Below, piece after piece: positions 27,911 through 38,002 of a stretch of DNA of 64,000 nucleotides. The notes under the pieces were generated by a model. That model saw nothing but the letters and a program-made list of their open reading frames with translations. It had not been told where the DNA came from and made no database searches. Source of the DNA: Flavobacteriales bacterium (lineage in GTDB: Bacteria; Bacteroidota; Bacteroidia; Flavobacteriales_D; Crocinitomicaceae); the NCBI GenBank assembly GCA_947475095.1, contig CANJLG010000005.1:59345-123344 (forward strand). The letters run 5' to 3'. Position 1 is the first letter of the stretch. Every line of letters begins with the position of its first letter. The translations under genes and the position numbers were made by a program.

Positions 27911-27987
27911 GGTCCTATAGCTCATTCGGTTAGAGCAACTGACTCATAATCAGTAGGTGCTTGGTTCGATTCCAAGTGGGACCACCA
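27911..27987 (+). tRNA. tRNA with CAU anticodon (Met elongator or Ile2)
   Basis: 77 bases with an encoded CCA. The cloverleaf is clear: acceptor GGTCCTA/TGGGACC (one T-G pair), D-arm AGCTCATTCGGTTAGAGCA, anticodon stem ACTGA/TCAGT with loop CTCATAA, T-arm CTTGGTTCGATTCCAAG. The CAU anticodon fits elongator Met or lysidine-modified Ile2. C4-G69 and C5-G68 pairs resemble E. coli Ile2, but this is not decisive. Initiator Met is unlikely because the acceptor closes with a G1-C72 pair. Confidence 0.93.
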
Positions 27988-28036
27988 AAACAAAAACGAG
28001 AATGAGAGCGAAAGCGTCATTCTCGTTTTTGTTTTT
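27987..28036 (+). terminator. Strong terminator of the tRNA
   Basis: AAACAAAAACGAGAATGA pairs with TCATTCTCGTTTTTGTTT around GAGCGAAAGCG; the right arm ends in T-runs. Confidence 0.88.
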
Positions 28037-28038
28037 CT

Positions 28039-28577
28039 TCATTCTCTTTCTGCTTCTCTTTCTTTTTGATTTATAAAAGGGGAATCTTTCCACTCCAAAA
28101 CGCCCTTCAAATCCTTCAGCAAGTTCGATTTATCCAAAAACATTCCTGCCCCTTCTAGCGAAAAAGCAAAACCATTCTTTGAAATGTATTGAATTCCCAG
28201 AGGCGCATAGGCAACCAAGGTACCATAACCATCAAATCCACCCGAACCACCACCGCCAATGATTGAGGCAGCACCTATTGCTGCCCTAAATACGGAGCAA
28301 ATCTTGTTGGATGTTTGCTATTACCCAAATAATATCTTGATGCAACATGGACACCTGAAATAAATATTACCGAACCTAGCCCCGCTTCAATACTCCAATT
28401 GTGGTTAAAATAATGCTCGTAATTAATGGACAAAAAGCTAGGGCCACCAAGGCTGTAACCAACCAAATTTTTAAAGATTAATCTGCGATTGATCGAATCT
28501 TCTTGAGTAGTTTGACTGTGCACTAGGTTCCCATGCGCACAAAAAAGAATCCAAAAAATCACAAAATAACGCTTCAT
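28039..28577 (-). pseudogene. Outer-membrane beta-barrel-like protein, frameshifted
   Basis: The first 100 residues (signal peptide MKRYFVIFWILFCAHGNLVHSQ, then alternating strands) end in ...FAPYLGQQ and a stop near 28275. In the -1 frame the coding sense continues directly as AAIGAASIIGGGGSGGFDG ... GTLVAYAPLGIQYISKNGFAFSLEGAG and runs to a stop at 28039. Joining the two gives a natural PYLGAAIGAAS, so one G appears to be missing from a G-run near 28285. The complete protein would be about 179 residues, a small surface barrel. Either a real frameshift or a sequencing error in the G-run. Confidence 0.75.
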
Positions 28578-28661
28578 AATAACTAAAAATATTGGTCAGA
28601 TACCTTGTTAAAGTCAACTTGTTGACGGGATAAACTTAAGGCTTACACCTGACTTATCATC

Positions 28662-29369
28662 TTAAAAACCCCAGCCAATCTTGAATTTTGAACTTAGATA
28701 AGGCAAAAATGCAGAGCCATAATCAACTTCTTTTTGAGATGAAAACGGTTCTGAATCATTAGGCTGGTCTACATTGGGAATTTTCCCAACGGCACTAGAC
28801 CATAAATATTGAATGCCTATACCTATAGAAACATCGATAAATAAGCCGCATTTTTTCTGACAGAGAAAGCCACCACTAAAAATAGCTGCTACATCGTTTC
28901 GATTACTTAAGTAAGTTCCACCACCCGTAATTTGACGTCGAGTTAATTGCATGCCACCAAATTGGATGGACTCAGCTAAATAATAACCTGTATTTTCGTT
29001 TGGCTGATTATTGAATTGAAGCGCATGAGCCAAATTGACGATACACAATGGCCATAATATCTGCTTTCTTTTGAGATAATGTTTGTGCTGCAAATAGGCT
29101 TTAAATCCTATCGCTTTTTCCATTCTTGGGATAAAGAATGAAATATCATCTGTCTTATCAAGGTTTTTGCAAACGTTTATACCAGCAACCAAAGAATGTG
29201 GTCCTTTTAAGTGCCTTTCATAACTTAAGCCATTACTGATCCCTTTGTATTTAAAATCTTGAAGAGCATCATCAATAATAGACAAGGAAAAGATATTTTT
29301 TTTTAATGTTGCTTGGGCAGTCATGCTGAAACAGATAAAACTTACAAATAAGACTAAGGGATATCGCAT
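28662..29369 (-). CDS. Hypothetical exported beta-barrel-like protein
   Basis: 235 residues with signal peptide MRYPLVLFVSFICFSMTAQA and a chain rich in alternating hydrophobic and aromatic residues (YLSSKFKIGWGF at the end, terminal aromatic as in outer-membrane barrels). Contains FLCQKKCGLF with a close Cys pair. No named family recognised. It lies upstream of the frameshifted barrel gene on the same strand; the two may be an old pair of surface proteins. Confidence 0.65.
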   Translation of the reverse strand: MRYPLVLFVSFICFSMTAQATLKKNIFSLSIIDDALQDFKYKGISNGLSYERHLKGPHSLVAGINVCKNLDKTDDISFFIPRMEKAIGFKAYLQHKHYLKRKQILWPLCIVNLAHALQFNNQPNENTGYYLAESIQFGGMQLTRRQITGGGTYLSNRNDVAAIFSGGFLCQKKCGLFIDVSIGIGIQYLWSSAVGKIPNVDQPNDSEPFSSQKEVDYGSAFLPYLSSKFKIGWGF

Positions 29370-29499
29370 ATTAAAATTTTTAAGGCCAAATCAAATACTA
29401 AAAAGTCATGCTACTTTGAATCAAAATTAACTAAATTGTTGATTTTTAGGAGATAAATATATGAAAAATAGTTCAGATAACTTTTTTTGCTTAGAACGC

Positions 29500-31218
29500 C
29501 TAATAGAAGATATGGAAAAAACCAGTATGCCTGCCCGTTTGACCTGTAATGAATTGATATTCTACTATATAATAATACACTCCTTCTACCACGGGAATGC
29601 CGTTTGATGCTATTCCATCCCATGCTTGGGTAATGTCAGTGGTTTGAAATACCAACTCACCCCATCGATTCACAATTTGAATTGAAACATTGGAAGCATT
29701 GCAATTTTCTGTCAAAAGTAAGCCGTCATTTATCCCATTTCCGTTTGGCGTAAATACATTCGTTGGTAATACCTCACAAATGTCATTCGTTGCAGGTGGT
29801 TCGTCGTAGTCAAAACAAGGATCCCCAATTTTACCAACAAAAATGTCTTTTTTAATATTTCCAACTAGATTGAAATTATCAAAGCTGGCAGCGCCAACAT
29901 AATAACCACACGTAACAAGGTTGCAATTGGAGTCTGCAAAAACTGAAGTGCCTCTATCCTCTGATGCGCCACCTCCTTGAATAACCCATCGCCATTTGCC
30001 TAGGGTGTCGATCGCCGCAACAAAAGCTTGAACACTATCAAGACCAGCATCTATGTTAATGTCGCCACCAAAAGAGGCATTGCCTCTAAATTGACCAGAA
30101 ACGAAAATATTGTGTTTATTATTGGTGGTAATCGCTGTGCCCCTATCACTTCCACTGGATGAGCCTGCTTTTTTGACCCAACTCCAAGTTCCATTGTAGT
30201 CCATTCGGGCGACAAAAATATCTCGTCCACTTGGACCTCCATTGTTATTGACAGAATCTAAGCCAAAGCCAGCTCTGTCTTTAAATTCACCGGTGATATA
30301 TACGTGTTGATCTGAGCCAATAGCAATGCCATCGGCTCTATCGTCCAATACTCCTCCTCCTGATCGTGCGAAAAGATGGTTCCCATTGGCGTCGTATTTT
30401 GTAATGAAAGCATCTTGTCCACCACTCGTGCTTAGGGTATTGGCACCGAAGTTCACGGTATTTCTAAATCCTCCGACTACGTATGGGTTTCCCAATTCGT
30501 CCACTGCCACCCTATTGTCTTTTTGTTGATCTTCTCCATCAAAGGTTTTTACCCACTGCCAAGCTCCTGCTGTAGTTATTTTAGCTAAAAAGGCGAGAGA
30601 ATCGTTAGTTGATGCCGTTGTGATGGAACCAAATTCCGCGGTGCTAGGACCATTCGCTCCAAAACAAAAACTGGAGATAAAACCTGTTAGGTAAATGTTT
30701 CCATTTTTATCTGAGGCCACATCGTGCCCATGGTCGTCCCCCACATCTGTTCCCACTACATCCAACCAAATGAAATTGCCGTTAGAATCTAACTTTAGAA
30801 TAAAAATATTATCCGTGTATTGAGAAGGTAGTGCAGCGAACAAGGAACCAAAGGTTATCGAACCCCAACACGTACCTGTAATGTAGATGTTATCGTTTTC
30901 GTCCAAGCACATCCCTAAGCCACGATCGTCGTAATAGTTTATTCCGTTTTTCACCCATAGATATGTTCCATTAGGATCTATTTTAGCGATGAACACCTCC
31001 TTGCTATGTGCAAAAGAAAAAGGAGTTAGAATACCACCAAAAAAAGCTTGTTCATTATAGTAACCAGTAACATACGTGTTTCCAAAACCATCCATCACAA
31101 CATCCGTTGCTTTATCCGATAAGGATCCTCCACCCTTTACAACCCAATCCCAATTTTGAGCAGAAGCAGATAAACCACATAGAAAAAATAGAATCGCAAC
31201 TAAGAAAGATTTCAACAT
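29500..31218 (-). CDS. SBBP-repeat surface protein with gliding-type C-terminal domain
   Basis: 572 residues; signal peptide MLKSFLVAILFFLCGLSASAQ, then about eight repeats of the form G-N-x-Y-V-T-G-x-F-x-G-x-A-x-F-G (for example FGNTYVTGYYNEQAFFG, KHNIFVSGQFRGNASFGG), a beta-propeller-like SBBP fold. The C-terminus (TNVFTPNGNGINDGLL ... VNRWGELVF ... WDG ... GVYYYIVEY) is the gliding-motility/T9SS type B module. Surface-exposed, probably adhesive or binding. Function inferred from architecture. Confidence 0.85.
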   Translation of the reverse strand: MLKSFLVAILFFLCGLSASAQNWDWVVKGGGSLSDKATDVVMDGFGNTYVTGYYNEQAFFGGILTPFSFAHSKEVFIAKIDPNGTYLWVKNGINYYDDRGLGMCLDENDNIYITGTCWGSITFGSLFAALPSQYTDNIFILKLDSNGNFIWLDVVGTDVGDDHGHDVASDKNGNIYLTGFISSFCFGANGPSTAEFGSITTASTNDSLAFLAKITTAGAWQWVKTFDGEDQQKDNRVAVDELGNPYVVGGFRNTVNFGANTLSTSGGQDAFITKYDANGNHLFARSGGGVLDDRADGIAIGSDQHVYITGEFKDRAGFGLDSVNNNGGPSGRDIFVARMDYNGTWSWVKKAGSSSGSDRGTAITTNNKHNIFVSGQFRGNASFGGDINIDAGLDSVQAFVAAIDTLGKWRWVIQGGGASEDRGTSVFADSNCNLVTCGYYVGAASFDNFNLVGNIKKDIFVGKIGDPCFDYDEPPATNDICEVLPTNVFTPNGNGINDGLLLTENCNASNVSIQIVNRWGELVFQTTDITQAWDGIASNGIPVVEGVYYYIVEYQFITGQTGRHTGFFHIFY

Positions 31219-31613
31219 GGATAGAGTATTAACATAAGGTTAAAAGACAATAAAATTAACATTAAGTTGCTTTGTGCAAGATACATAATAAAGTGCTCAA
31301 TTCTTACATAAGCGATAAGAGGAAAGACAATATGAATTTATAAATGAAAGCTTGCATAAGGGAATGATTTTATTGAAATAAGACTTGGGTACCGTGCCTC
31401 TCGACTACGCTCAATGCCCTTTAAGTGAATCGAGCGTAGTCGAGAGACACTTATATTGAAACGTACAGATATTTCGGTTTGTCATAGGATTACAATAATA
31501 TCACGAATTGAACTCAAGAAATAGAATCAGTCCATCTGTAAAGCCTAACATTTTCATATTTTTAGCTGAGATGGACCGAATAAATAGTTACCTTAGTTCT
31601 ATTAAAATATATT
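31219..31613. other. Intergenic region between divergent T9SS genes
   Basis: About 395 bases separating two divergent surface-protein genes; holds a large inverted repeat (listed separately) and, before 31614, TACCTTAG as a weak -7-like box. No gene seen. Confidence 0.5.
31394..31450. repeat. 19-bp inverted repeat (REP-like palindrome)
   Basis: GTGCCTCTCGACTACGCTC and GAGCGTAGTCGAGAGACAC pair over 19 bases with one mismatch around a 19-base loop. It is GC-richer than its surroundings and resembles dispersed palindromes of Bacteroidota intergenic DNA. Confidence 0.75.
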
Positions 31614-34466
31614 ATGATTGTTAAAAAGAGTAAAATGAGGGGTTTTAGCGCTCTAATTAAGACCTTTGGGATTCTTATTATGGGCTTTTATGCTGAGGGA
31701 TTCTTTTCACAGGTAACTGTAGACTCTCCTCTCTATCAGACACTTAAGCAAAGTGGTCAGCTAGGCACCGTACAGGTAATACCTAGTGTAAGCACATTAG
31801 CACCCGCTAAAGTAAAGCCCAACAACAGTAACAAATCATCTGCTTGCAATTGTTATGTGGAGCCAGATGGAACCTATACCTTAGCCATGCAACCCAACGA
31901 CGATGGTTCATCCGTTTTTATCCCAATACCATTTAGCTTTAATCTTTACGGTACGAATTATACGGGAATTTACATTAATAACAACGGAAATATCACCTTT
32001 AATGGTCCTATGGCAACCTTTTCTGCCTCTGCGTTTCCTTCTACTATCAACTCCATTGTAGCCCCATTTTGGGCAGATGTGGATACCCGTAACGGCTTTG
32101 GACAAGTAGTTTATAAAATCACACCAACTGCCGTATATATCAATTGGGAAGATGTTGGTTACTTCAATATGCATGGAGATAAATTGAATACTTTTCAACT
32201 CATCATTACCAATGGTAGCGATCCTGTAATTCAAGGTGGAAATGTCGCATTTTGCTATCAAGATATGGAATGGACGACTGGAGATGCATCCTCTGGAATT
32301 AATGGATTTTATGGGATTCCTGCCACCTGTGGCGCAAATTCAGGAGACGGTACTTCTTACTTCTTGATTTCGTATTTTGACCATGCCGGAGGTAGTTTCG
32401 ATGGCCCGCAAGGTCTACCCGATGGCATAGATTGGCTCGACAATAAAAGTTTTGCCTTTGATGCATCGAATACTGGAAATATACCGCCCATCGCACAAGG
32501 CATTGCCAGCTGCGACACATTTAAAATCTGCTCTATTGGAGATACCGCCATCTTTTCGCTAGATTTCCTTTCCCCAGAGGTTAATCAAACGACGAGCGTC
32601 ACTTTCTCATCAGGCGGACTAAGTACATTGACTCAATTGTCCAATACCAGTGGAAATACAGCCAACATCATACTTCAAGCCGTGGGTACCAGCACCAATC
32701 TCGGCATTTACAATGTTTTAATTACAGCCACCGACAACAATGTGCCTCCAGGCGTAACCGTTGTTCCTTTTGTCATTCAAATTGATACAACCCTGAATGC
32801 CTTGGATTCTTCCTTCCTATTGGCTACAAATATCTGCGGAAGTGTTGATATTGGCGTGGCTTTAGGGCCTTATGACACCTATCTTTGGGATGATTTTTCA
32901 ACCGACAGTACCGCTACCTTGACCACCTCACAAAATTACGGCGTCACCGTGAGCCTCGATGGATGCTACCGTTACATTTCAAATGATTTTATCATCGCCC
33001 AACCCGTTAGCATTCCACTTCAGGGAAATTTTAGCTATTGTCCGCCAGACACTGCCACCTTGATCGGACTCCAAAACCCAGGAAGTTATTCCTCCATCAA
33101 TTGGGGGCTCAGCAATCCAGCATTGAATAACCAGCCGAGTGTTTATTTACCTATTGGCAGCTATACCGTAACCGTTATGGACTCCTTGGGCTTGTGTCAA
33201 TCGGACACAACATTCTTGATTACCGGGTCAAACTCTGCTATTATTTTTAACGATACGCTCATTTGTGAGCCAATCTTTCAAGCACCTGCAGCCGTTTCGA
33301 ACGGGGGAACATGGACCAGTACGTCCAATCAAGTGAGTTTCAATAATGCCAATAGTTTAAGTCCCATCATCACCTTTGGAGCTCCTGGTATTTATTCCGT
33401 TTCATTTGCAGACAATGCCTGTAATCAAGTATTAAATACAAACATTACCTTGCCCATGGATCCATCGGTTCAGGCGGATGTGGCAATTTGTGGCTTAAGC
33501 TACAACATTACAGGAACGCAAGCAGCGGCTGGCGGTGGCCAATGGTCTTATGTTTCAACACCAGGAAATACCATCAACTATAACCCGTCTAACCAAAGCT
33601 TGAACCCGTCTATTTCCACCCAGCAGGCAGGTATCTATCAAATGATTTATACCGACGCTATTTGTAACGAAAGTGATACTTTTCAAATCCAATTTCAGCT
33701 CATCCCTGCTATAGATATCGACACCTTAGCTTGTAATTACCAATTCCAAGTAACAGGAACAATCAGCGACCAAGGTGGTTTGTGGACCGCCTCCGATACC
33801 TGTATTCATTTTGTGAATGCAACGAGCAACAATCCAATGGTTTGGACCCAATATGCGGGGATTTACACCCTAACCTTTACGGATGACGCTTGTAATGTAG
33901 CCTTAAGTGCTCAGGTACATTTTCCACCCTACTTAGCAACTGTTTTGTTTGATACCTCTTCCTGTGTTGGCACGAGTATTAAATTAATTCCATTTACGCT
34001 ACCACAAGCACAAAATTCAACTCTGGCGGATTATACCTTACAAAGTAATTATGTTGCTAGCTGGCAAGGCCTTTGGGATAACGGAAGCACCATGCCTAGT
34101 TTAAGTGTTACAGATCCAGGAACATACACGTATACCGCAAGTAACGATTGCTATTCATCAACGGACTCGGCCTTGGTGGATTTCTACTTGTGTGAAATCA
34201 CTGTTCCCAATATCATATCTCTTTCGAGTACTGCAGGGAATCAATTGTTTTTTGTGAATTCAAGTGGAATTATTTCATTTCACTGCGTGATTTTAAACCG
34301 TTGGGGCAACTTGATTTACGAGTACAACGACGCGAGTGGCTCATGGGATGGGATGGATAAATCTGGGAAGATAGTGACGGAGGGAACTTACTTTTACCTT
34401 ATTGATGCCGTAACTGAAGGAGGCAAGGAAATTCAACTCCACGGATTTGTGGTGCTTGAGTATTAA
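31614..34466 (+). CDS. Large secreted protein with gliding-type C-terminal domain
   Basis: 950 residues. Hydrophobic N-terminal export signal (about residues 12-32), a nidogen-like beta domain (about 80-270: FNLYGTNYTGIYINNNGNITF, VVYKITPTAVYINWEDVGYF), a series of immunoglobulin- or PKD-like repeats with paired Cys (about 290-850), and a final module INRWGNLIYEYNDASGSWDGMD-type (type B sorting; here LNRWGNLIYEY, WDGMDKSGK). Probably a surface adhesin carried by T9SS. Divergent from the SBBP protein, convergent with the M23 peptidase. Confidence 0.83.
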   Translation: MIVKKSKMRGFSALIKTFGILIMGFYAEGFFSQVTVDSPLYQTLKQSGQLGTVQVIPSVSTLAPAKVKPNNSNKSSACNCYVEPDGTYTLAMQPNDDGSSVFIPIPFSFNLYGTNYTGIYINNNGNITFNGPMATFSASAFPSTINSIVAPFWADVDTRNGFGQVVYKITPTAVYINWEDVGYFNMHGDKLNTFQLIITNGSDPVIQGGNVAFCYQDMEWTTGDASSGINGFYGIPATCGANSGDGTSYFLISYFDHAGGSFDGPQGLPDGIDWLDNKSFAFDASNTGNIPPIAQGIASCDTFKICSIGDTAIFSLDFLSPEVNQTTSVTFSSGGLSTLTQLSNTSGNTANIILQAVGTSTNLGIYNVLITATDNNVPPGVTVVPFVIQIDTTLNALDSSFLLATNICGSVDIGVALGPYDTYLWDDFSTDSTATLTTSQNYGVTVSLDGCYRYISNDFIIAQPVSIPLQGNFSYCPPDTATLIGLQNPGSYSSINWGLSNPALNNQPSVYLPIGSYTVTVMDSLGLCQSDTTFLITGSNSAIIFNDTLICEPIFQAPAAVSNGGTWTSTSNQVSFNNANSLSPIITFGAPGIYSVSFADNACNQVLNTNITLPMDPSVQADVAICGLSYNITGTQAAAGGGQWSYVSTPGNTINYNPSNQSLNPSISTQQAGIYQMIYTDAICNESDTFQIQFQLIPAIDIDTLACNYQFQVTGTISDQGGLWTASDTCIHFVNATSNNPMVWTQYAGIYTLTFTDDACNVALSAQVHFPPYLATVLFDTSSCVGTSIKLIPFTLPQAQNSTLADYTLQSNYVASWQGLWDNGSTMPSLSVTDPGTYTYTASNDCYSSTDSALVDFYLCEITVPNIISLSSTAGNQLFFVNSSGIISFHCVILNRWGNLIYEYNDASGSWDGMDKSGKIVTEGTYFYLIDAVTEGGKEIQLHGFVVLEY

Positions 34467-34480
34467 ATACATGTCTTGGT

Positions 34481-34514
34481 AAGGAAAAGCTAAAGTGCAG
34501 CTTGATTCCTTTTA
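34481..34514. terminator. Hairpin between convergent genes
   Basis: AAGGAA-AAGCT pairs with AGCTT-(GA)-TTCCTT around AAAGTGC, then TTTTATTT. Serves the plus-strand gene and, by its left arm, possibly the M23 gene. Confidence 0.6.
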
Positions 34515-35093
34515 TTTAATTGGCTTGCAGTATTTATGATAAACGCGCAATAGCTGAACACCTTTGGAAGTCTGAAATTTAGTGGGGATCGTTAATTTCA
34601 CATTGTGTTTCATGTAATATACATCGAAATGTAGATGGGCGGAGGAAGAATACCCTGTATTACCCGATAAACCAATAAGTTGACCCTTAAGCACAGCATC
34701 ACCTTTTTTCACAAAAACTTTCTTATGGCTTAAGTGCCAATATGCAGCGTATGTTCCGTCATCATGCATTATAATAACATAATTTCCATTGTTTGTGTAT
34801 TTTTTAAAAGGACCGCCTTTTGAGTTATTATCTTCAAAATTACTCACCACACCTTCGCGTGCCGCCAAAACTGAATTTCCTTTTCGAAGTCGAAAATCAA
34901 GGGCATATTGTCCCTTATGTGAATAAGAACCGTTATATCCCTGTAAAACATATACTTTCAATCCAATTTCGTAAGGCAAATCATATACATAAGAAGTATC
35001 AATAGGATTTGCCACATTTTGGGAAAATGCAGAATTTACTATTAAAACTATTGATAAAATAAAAAGTGCGTTTCTAACTTTTAAAAGCATCAT
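34512..35093 (-). CDS. M23 family metallopeptidase
   Basis: 193 residues with a signal peptide (about residues 1-24). LytM/M23 zinc motifs are present: HKGQYALDF (H-x6-D) near residue 58 and HLHFDVYY (HxH) near 154. These enzymes cleave peptidoglycan cross-bridges or bacterial peptides, in the periplasm or outside. The catalytic domain is the whole protein; no LysM or coiled-coil partner domain. Stands alone between two T9SS genes. Confidence 0.87.
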   Translation of the reverse strand: MMLLKVRNALFILSIVLIVNSAFSQNVANPIDTSYVYDLPYEIGLKVYVLQGYNGSYSHKGQYALDFRLRKGNSVLAAREGVVSNFEDNNSKGGPFKKYTNNGNYVIIMHDDGTYAAYWHLSHKKVFVKKGDAVLKGQLIGLSGNTGYSSSAHLHFDVYYMKHNVKLTIPTKFQTSKGVQLLRVYHKYCKPIK

Positions 35094-35212
35094 GATCTCA
35101 TGTTAAAATTAATAAAAAGCTCCTAAAAAATAAAGATCAAGCAAAAATGCGCTGCATGTAACTTGATAATAACCTGCGTTCCCTATGGCATCATCCTTTA
35201 AATCGGAGAGAA

Positions 35213-37837
35213 TCAAAGTTTAATGATTCCTTTCGAGATTTTTTGATCTTTATAAACACATTGCAACCAATAGGTTCCGTGCGCAAGCCCAATCGTTTCT
35301 AAACTAAATGGCGATGCAGGTTGGTTCAGCTCCATAAGTTTCCTTCCGCTTGCATCAAAAAGCATAAAAGTATAAGCTTCATCCTGAGGCAGGTTGTGCG
35401 TTATTGTTGGGTTATTCACTGAAGGATTGGGCATGATATTCACTTGAATTTCTCCCTCTGTAACATTAATTAACTTGGATGACTCGGCTGTACATCCTAA
35501 GGAATCGGTTACAATCATGTTTACCGTATAGTTACCCGGTGAAGCATATACATGGTTGACTTGTTCTCCCTCAACCGTTATAGTTTGATCGCCAAAATCC
35601 CAGATATACTGACTAGTTGGCCCATTTAAACCGGAAAATGAGTAGTTCACATCGCCGGAAATGTATGTTTGCAAGAAGGTAGAATCGGGTATGGACAAAG
35701 CCACTTGCATGGGAAAAGATGCAAAGCAGCCATACATATCGTTGAGTTCTAGTGTGTATAAACCGGCCGAGTCGAGCACAATCGCTGGGGTTTCGGGTCC
35801 TGGTTTCCAATTATACGAATAAGCAGGATCGTACGGCGCTTCGTATAGTGTATTCAAGCAAACCAAGGTGTCTTCCGGAATCGAAATGGTTGGCAATACA
35901 GCACCAAAAGGTGCTAAGGTCGAATCCATCCATGCTAAGCGATCCTCCAAAAAGTTTTTCATATTGGTAATTTGATCGGTATAGGTGGAGTTCCCTAAAG
36001 TTTGCCAAACTGAAAAATTTCGAGCCGAGGGCCCTTGCAAAAGCACCCCAGATAAACTATCCACAAAATCTATGAAGTTAGCCGTTTTGAATTCATCCTG
36101 ACGCAAGGTCAGCCATCGGCAAGCCAATTCGTGGCGATAAATGCTATCCGTATAAAGCTTCGACCACCAAAACGGAAAGGGCCAATATGGGTGAGTGTTT
36201 TCCCATACCCAACCAGAAATCGGATCACTCGCCATGGCGCGATCATAATCCCAAGGTGGACCAATGCACAACTTACCGCCATCGGTATCTTTCTCCTTGT
36301 ACATGTAAGTGCTGCGCCCATAACTGTCGTAGTTCATGCTGAATTCGTTAACGATTAGGAAATCGATAAACGTACTGACATCAATCCAATTCCGATATCC
36401 AAGCGTTCCATTCATAAAACTGGAGGCATTTAAGGCGTTCTCAAAGGAATCCACATACGTTTTAATATAATTAGCTTGCACCGTTGGTATGGAATCAGCT
36501 TTGGGGTAAACGTATTTAAACTCAACGGGGTTCGAAGTAGTAGCACTATTTATTGGTGCATAAACAGAATTCCAACTTCCAGGATCGCCGTTGATGTTCA
36601 TTTCTATGATGTAACCGCCTGTAAGATCACTTCCTGTTAAATCATTAGCAGACAATTTGGCGATATCTAGGCGATTTTTATCTCGTTTTACTTTCTCGGT
36701 TAAGGTATAAACCCCAATGTACGTTCCATCTAAAAAGATTTCGCACAATTTAGTTCTAGGAGCATAGCGCCCCATGCGACGAGCAAATTCGTAGGTAACT
36801 GTATTAATCAGTAAAGAGTTATCCAAGTACTCGGCTTTAAATAACCAATCGTTTTCTGAAGGAAGTCCCAACAGTGTCGTATCTATTTTAGATCCATTTA
36901 CATCAATCAAATCGAAATCATAGTTTTTCTTTGGATACATCGGACCTGTAAACCCCTGAAGTTCAGTCATTATATCTCCTTCGTAAGCAAAATTGGTTTG
37001 ATTAACATAATTCAACTGACCTAGACCATTGTCAATAATTTCCATGTGCACCGGCACTTTAATATCATTATTGATGGGATTACCCAGCGAAGTGAGTTTG
37101 ATAATTGGTAGCACACTAGAAAGCGGACCATCGTATGAAATCACAAATGGAATACCACCAGAACAGGGATTATTTCCATTTAAGCCAACTCTAATTATGT
37201 AGGTCTCACCAGCAGTTAAGGTAGCGTCTAAATCCGCTTGTAAACCGCAATTATTATTATCATCGTTGAAGTACAAAGATCCTGCACCAGTTCCCGCAAA
37301 ATCTACGTTGGCACAATCACCGTAGACCCACAGTTTCGTGTCACAGGTACTTAGGTTACAGGTACTAATGGAATAGATTCCGGTAGAGTCCGGGATGAAT
37401 GAATAATAAGTATTCGCCTGTGGGGCGACCATTGAACCCAATGTGGTAGGCAAAGGATTCTCGCAGATACTTCCCTGCGGACAATTAAAAGAATGCGTAG
37501 CGATAGTTTGAAATGCTCCACCAGTAGCCATTTGGACACCGTTCCAAAGAATAGTATACGATCCGTTTCCGTATCCACAGCAAATACCATCACCATAACT
37601 ATCGTAAATTTCAAAACGAACACAGGATGATGAATCCAAACAAACAACAGCAGAATTAGTCGTTCCATTGGATACTTGTATATTATTTGCAATCAAGCTC
37701 CAGCTTGTTTCTCCAGGATAGGTATCAGGAATAATGTTGATCGCTACTGGCCATTGCCCCGAAGCACATTGAGCCAATGAAATAGCATGAACAAAGCAAA
37801 TAGCCCAAGCAAAGATTAAACATTTCAAAAGTTTCAT
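35213..37837 (-). CDS. CotH-kinase family protein with PKD and T9SS type A domains
   Basis: 874 residues: signal peptide (MKLLKCLIFAWAICFVHA), Cys-rich beta region (about 20-245), a CotH protein-kinase-like domain (about 250-620) with YDFDLIDVNGSK, FLDGTYIGVYTLTEKVKRDKNRL, and the CotH active-site region CIGPPWDYDRAM, then a PKD domain (FSGLNGPTSQYIWDFGDQTI, about 725-800), and a type A sorting tail. CotH domains phosphorylate Ser in spore-coat proteins of Bacillus; substrate here unknown. A -7 box lies just upstream. Confidence 0.85.
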   Translation of the reverse strand: MKLLKCLIFAWAICFVHAISLAQCASGQWPVAINIIPDTYPGETSWSLIANNIQVSNGTTNSAVVCLDSSSCVRFEIYDSYGDGICCGYGNGSYTILWNGVQMATGGAFQTIATHSFNCPQGSICENPLPTTLGSMVAPQANTYYSFIPDSTGIYSISTCNLSTCDTKLWVYGDCANVDFAGTGAGSLYFNDDNNNCGLQADLDATLTAGETYIIRVGLNGNNPCSGGIPFVISYDGPLSSVLPIIKLTSLGNPINNDIKVPVHMEIIDNGLGQLNYVNQTNFAYEGDIMTELQGFTGPMYPKKNYDFDLIDVNGSKIDTTLLGLPSENDWLFKAEYLDNSLLINTVTYEFARRMGRYAPRTKLCEIFLDGTYIGVYTLTEKVKRDKNRLDIAKLSANDLTGSDLTGGYIIEMNINGDPGSWNSVYAPINSATTSNPVEFKYVYPKADSIPTVQANYIKTYVDSFENALNASSFMNGTLGYRNWIDVSTFIDFLIVNEFSMNYDSYGRSTYMYKEKDTDGGKLCIGPPWDYDRAMASDPISGWVWENTHPYWPFPFWWSKLYTDSIYRHELACRWLTLRQDEFKTANFIDFVDSLSGVLLQGPSARNFSVWQTLGNSTYTDQITNMKNFLEDRLAWMDSTLAPFGAVLPTISIPEDTLVCLNTLYEAPYDPAYSYNWKPGPETPAIVLDSAGLYTLELNDMYGCFASFPMQVALSIPDSTFLQTYISGDVNYSFSGLNGPTSQYIWDFGDQTITVEGEQVNHVYASPGNYTVNMIVTDSLGCTAESSKLINVTEGEIQVNIMPNPSVNNPTITHNLPQDEAYTFMLFDASGRKLMELNQPASPFSLETIGLAHGTYWLQCVYKDQKISKGIIKL

Positions 37838-37854
37838 ACGCTAAAACGTTTAAA

Positions 37855-37862
37855 CAAATTTA
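37855..37862 (-). promoter_or_regulatory. -7 box of the CotH-kinase gene
   Basis: TAAATTTG on the minus strand matches TAnnTTTG and ends 17 bases before the ATG at 37837. Confidence 0.5.
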
Positions 37863-38002
37863 GTCATAATAAATTTATTCCTACTTTTGAGAAGGAGTTC
37901 GAAAGAATCGTGAATTACATTTCTTTGCGACAGGAAAAAAAGAATGGCATGAAGGTACGGATTGTAGTATTTTTAACCCTTTAATGTATATTTTTTTCAT
38001 AT

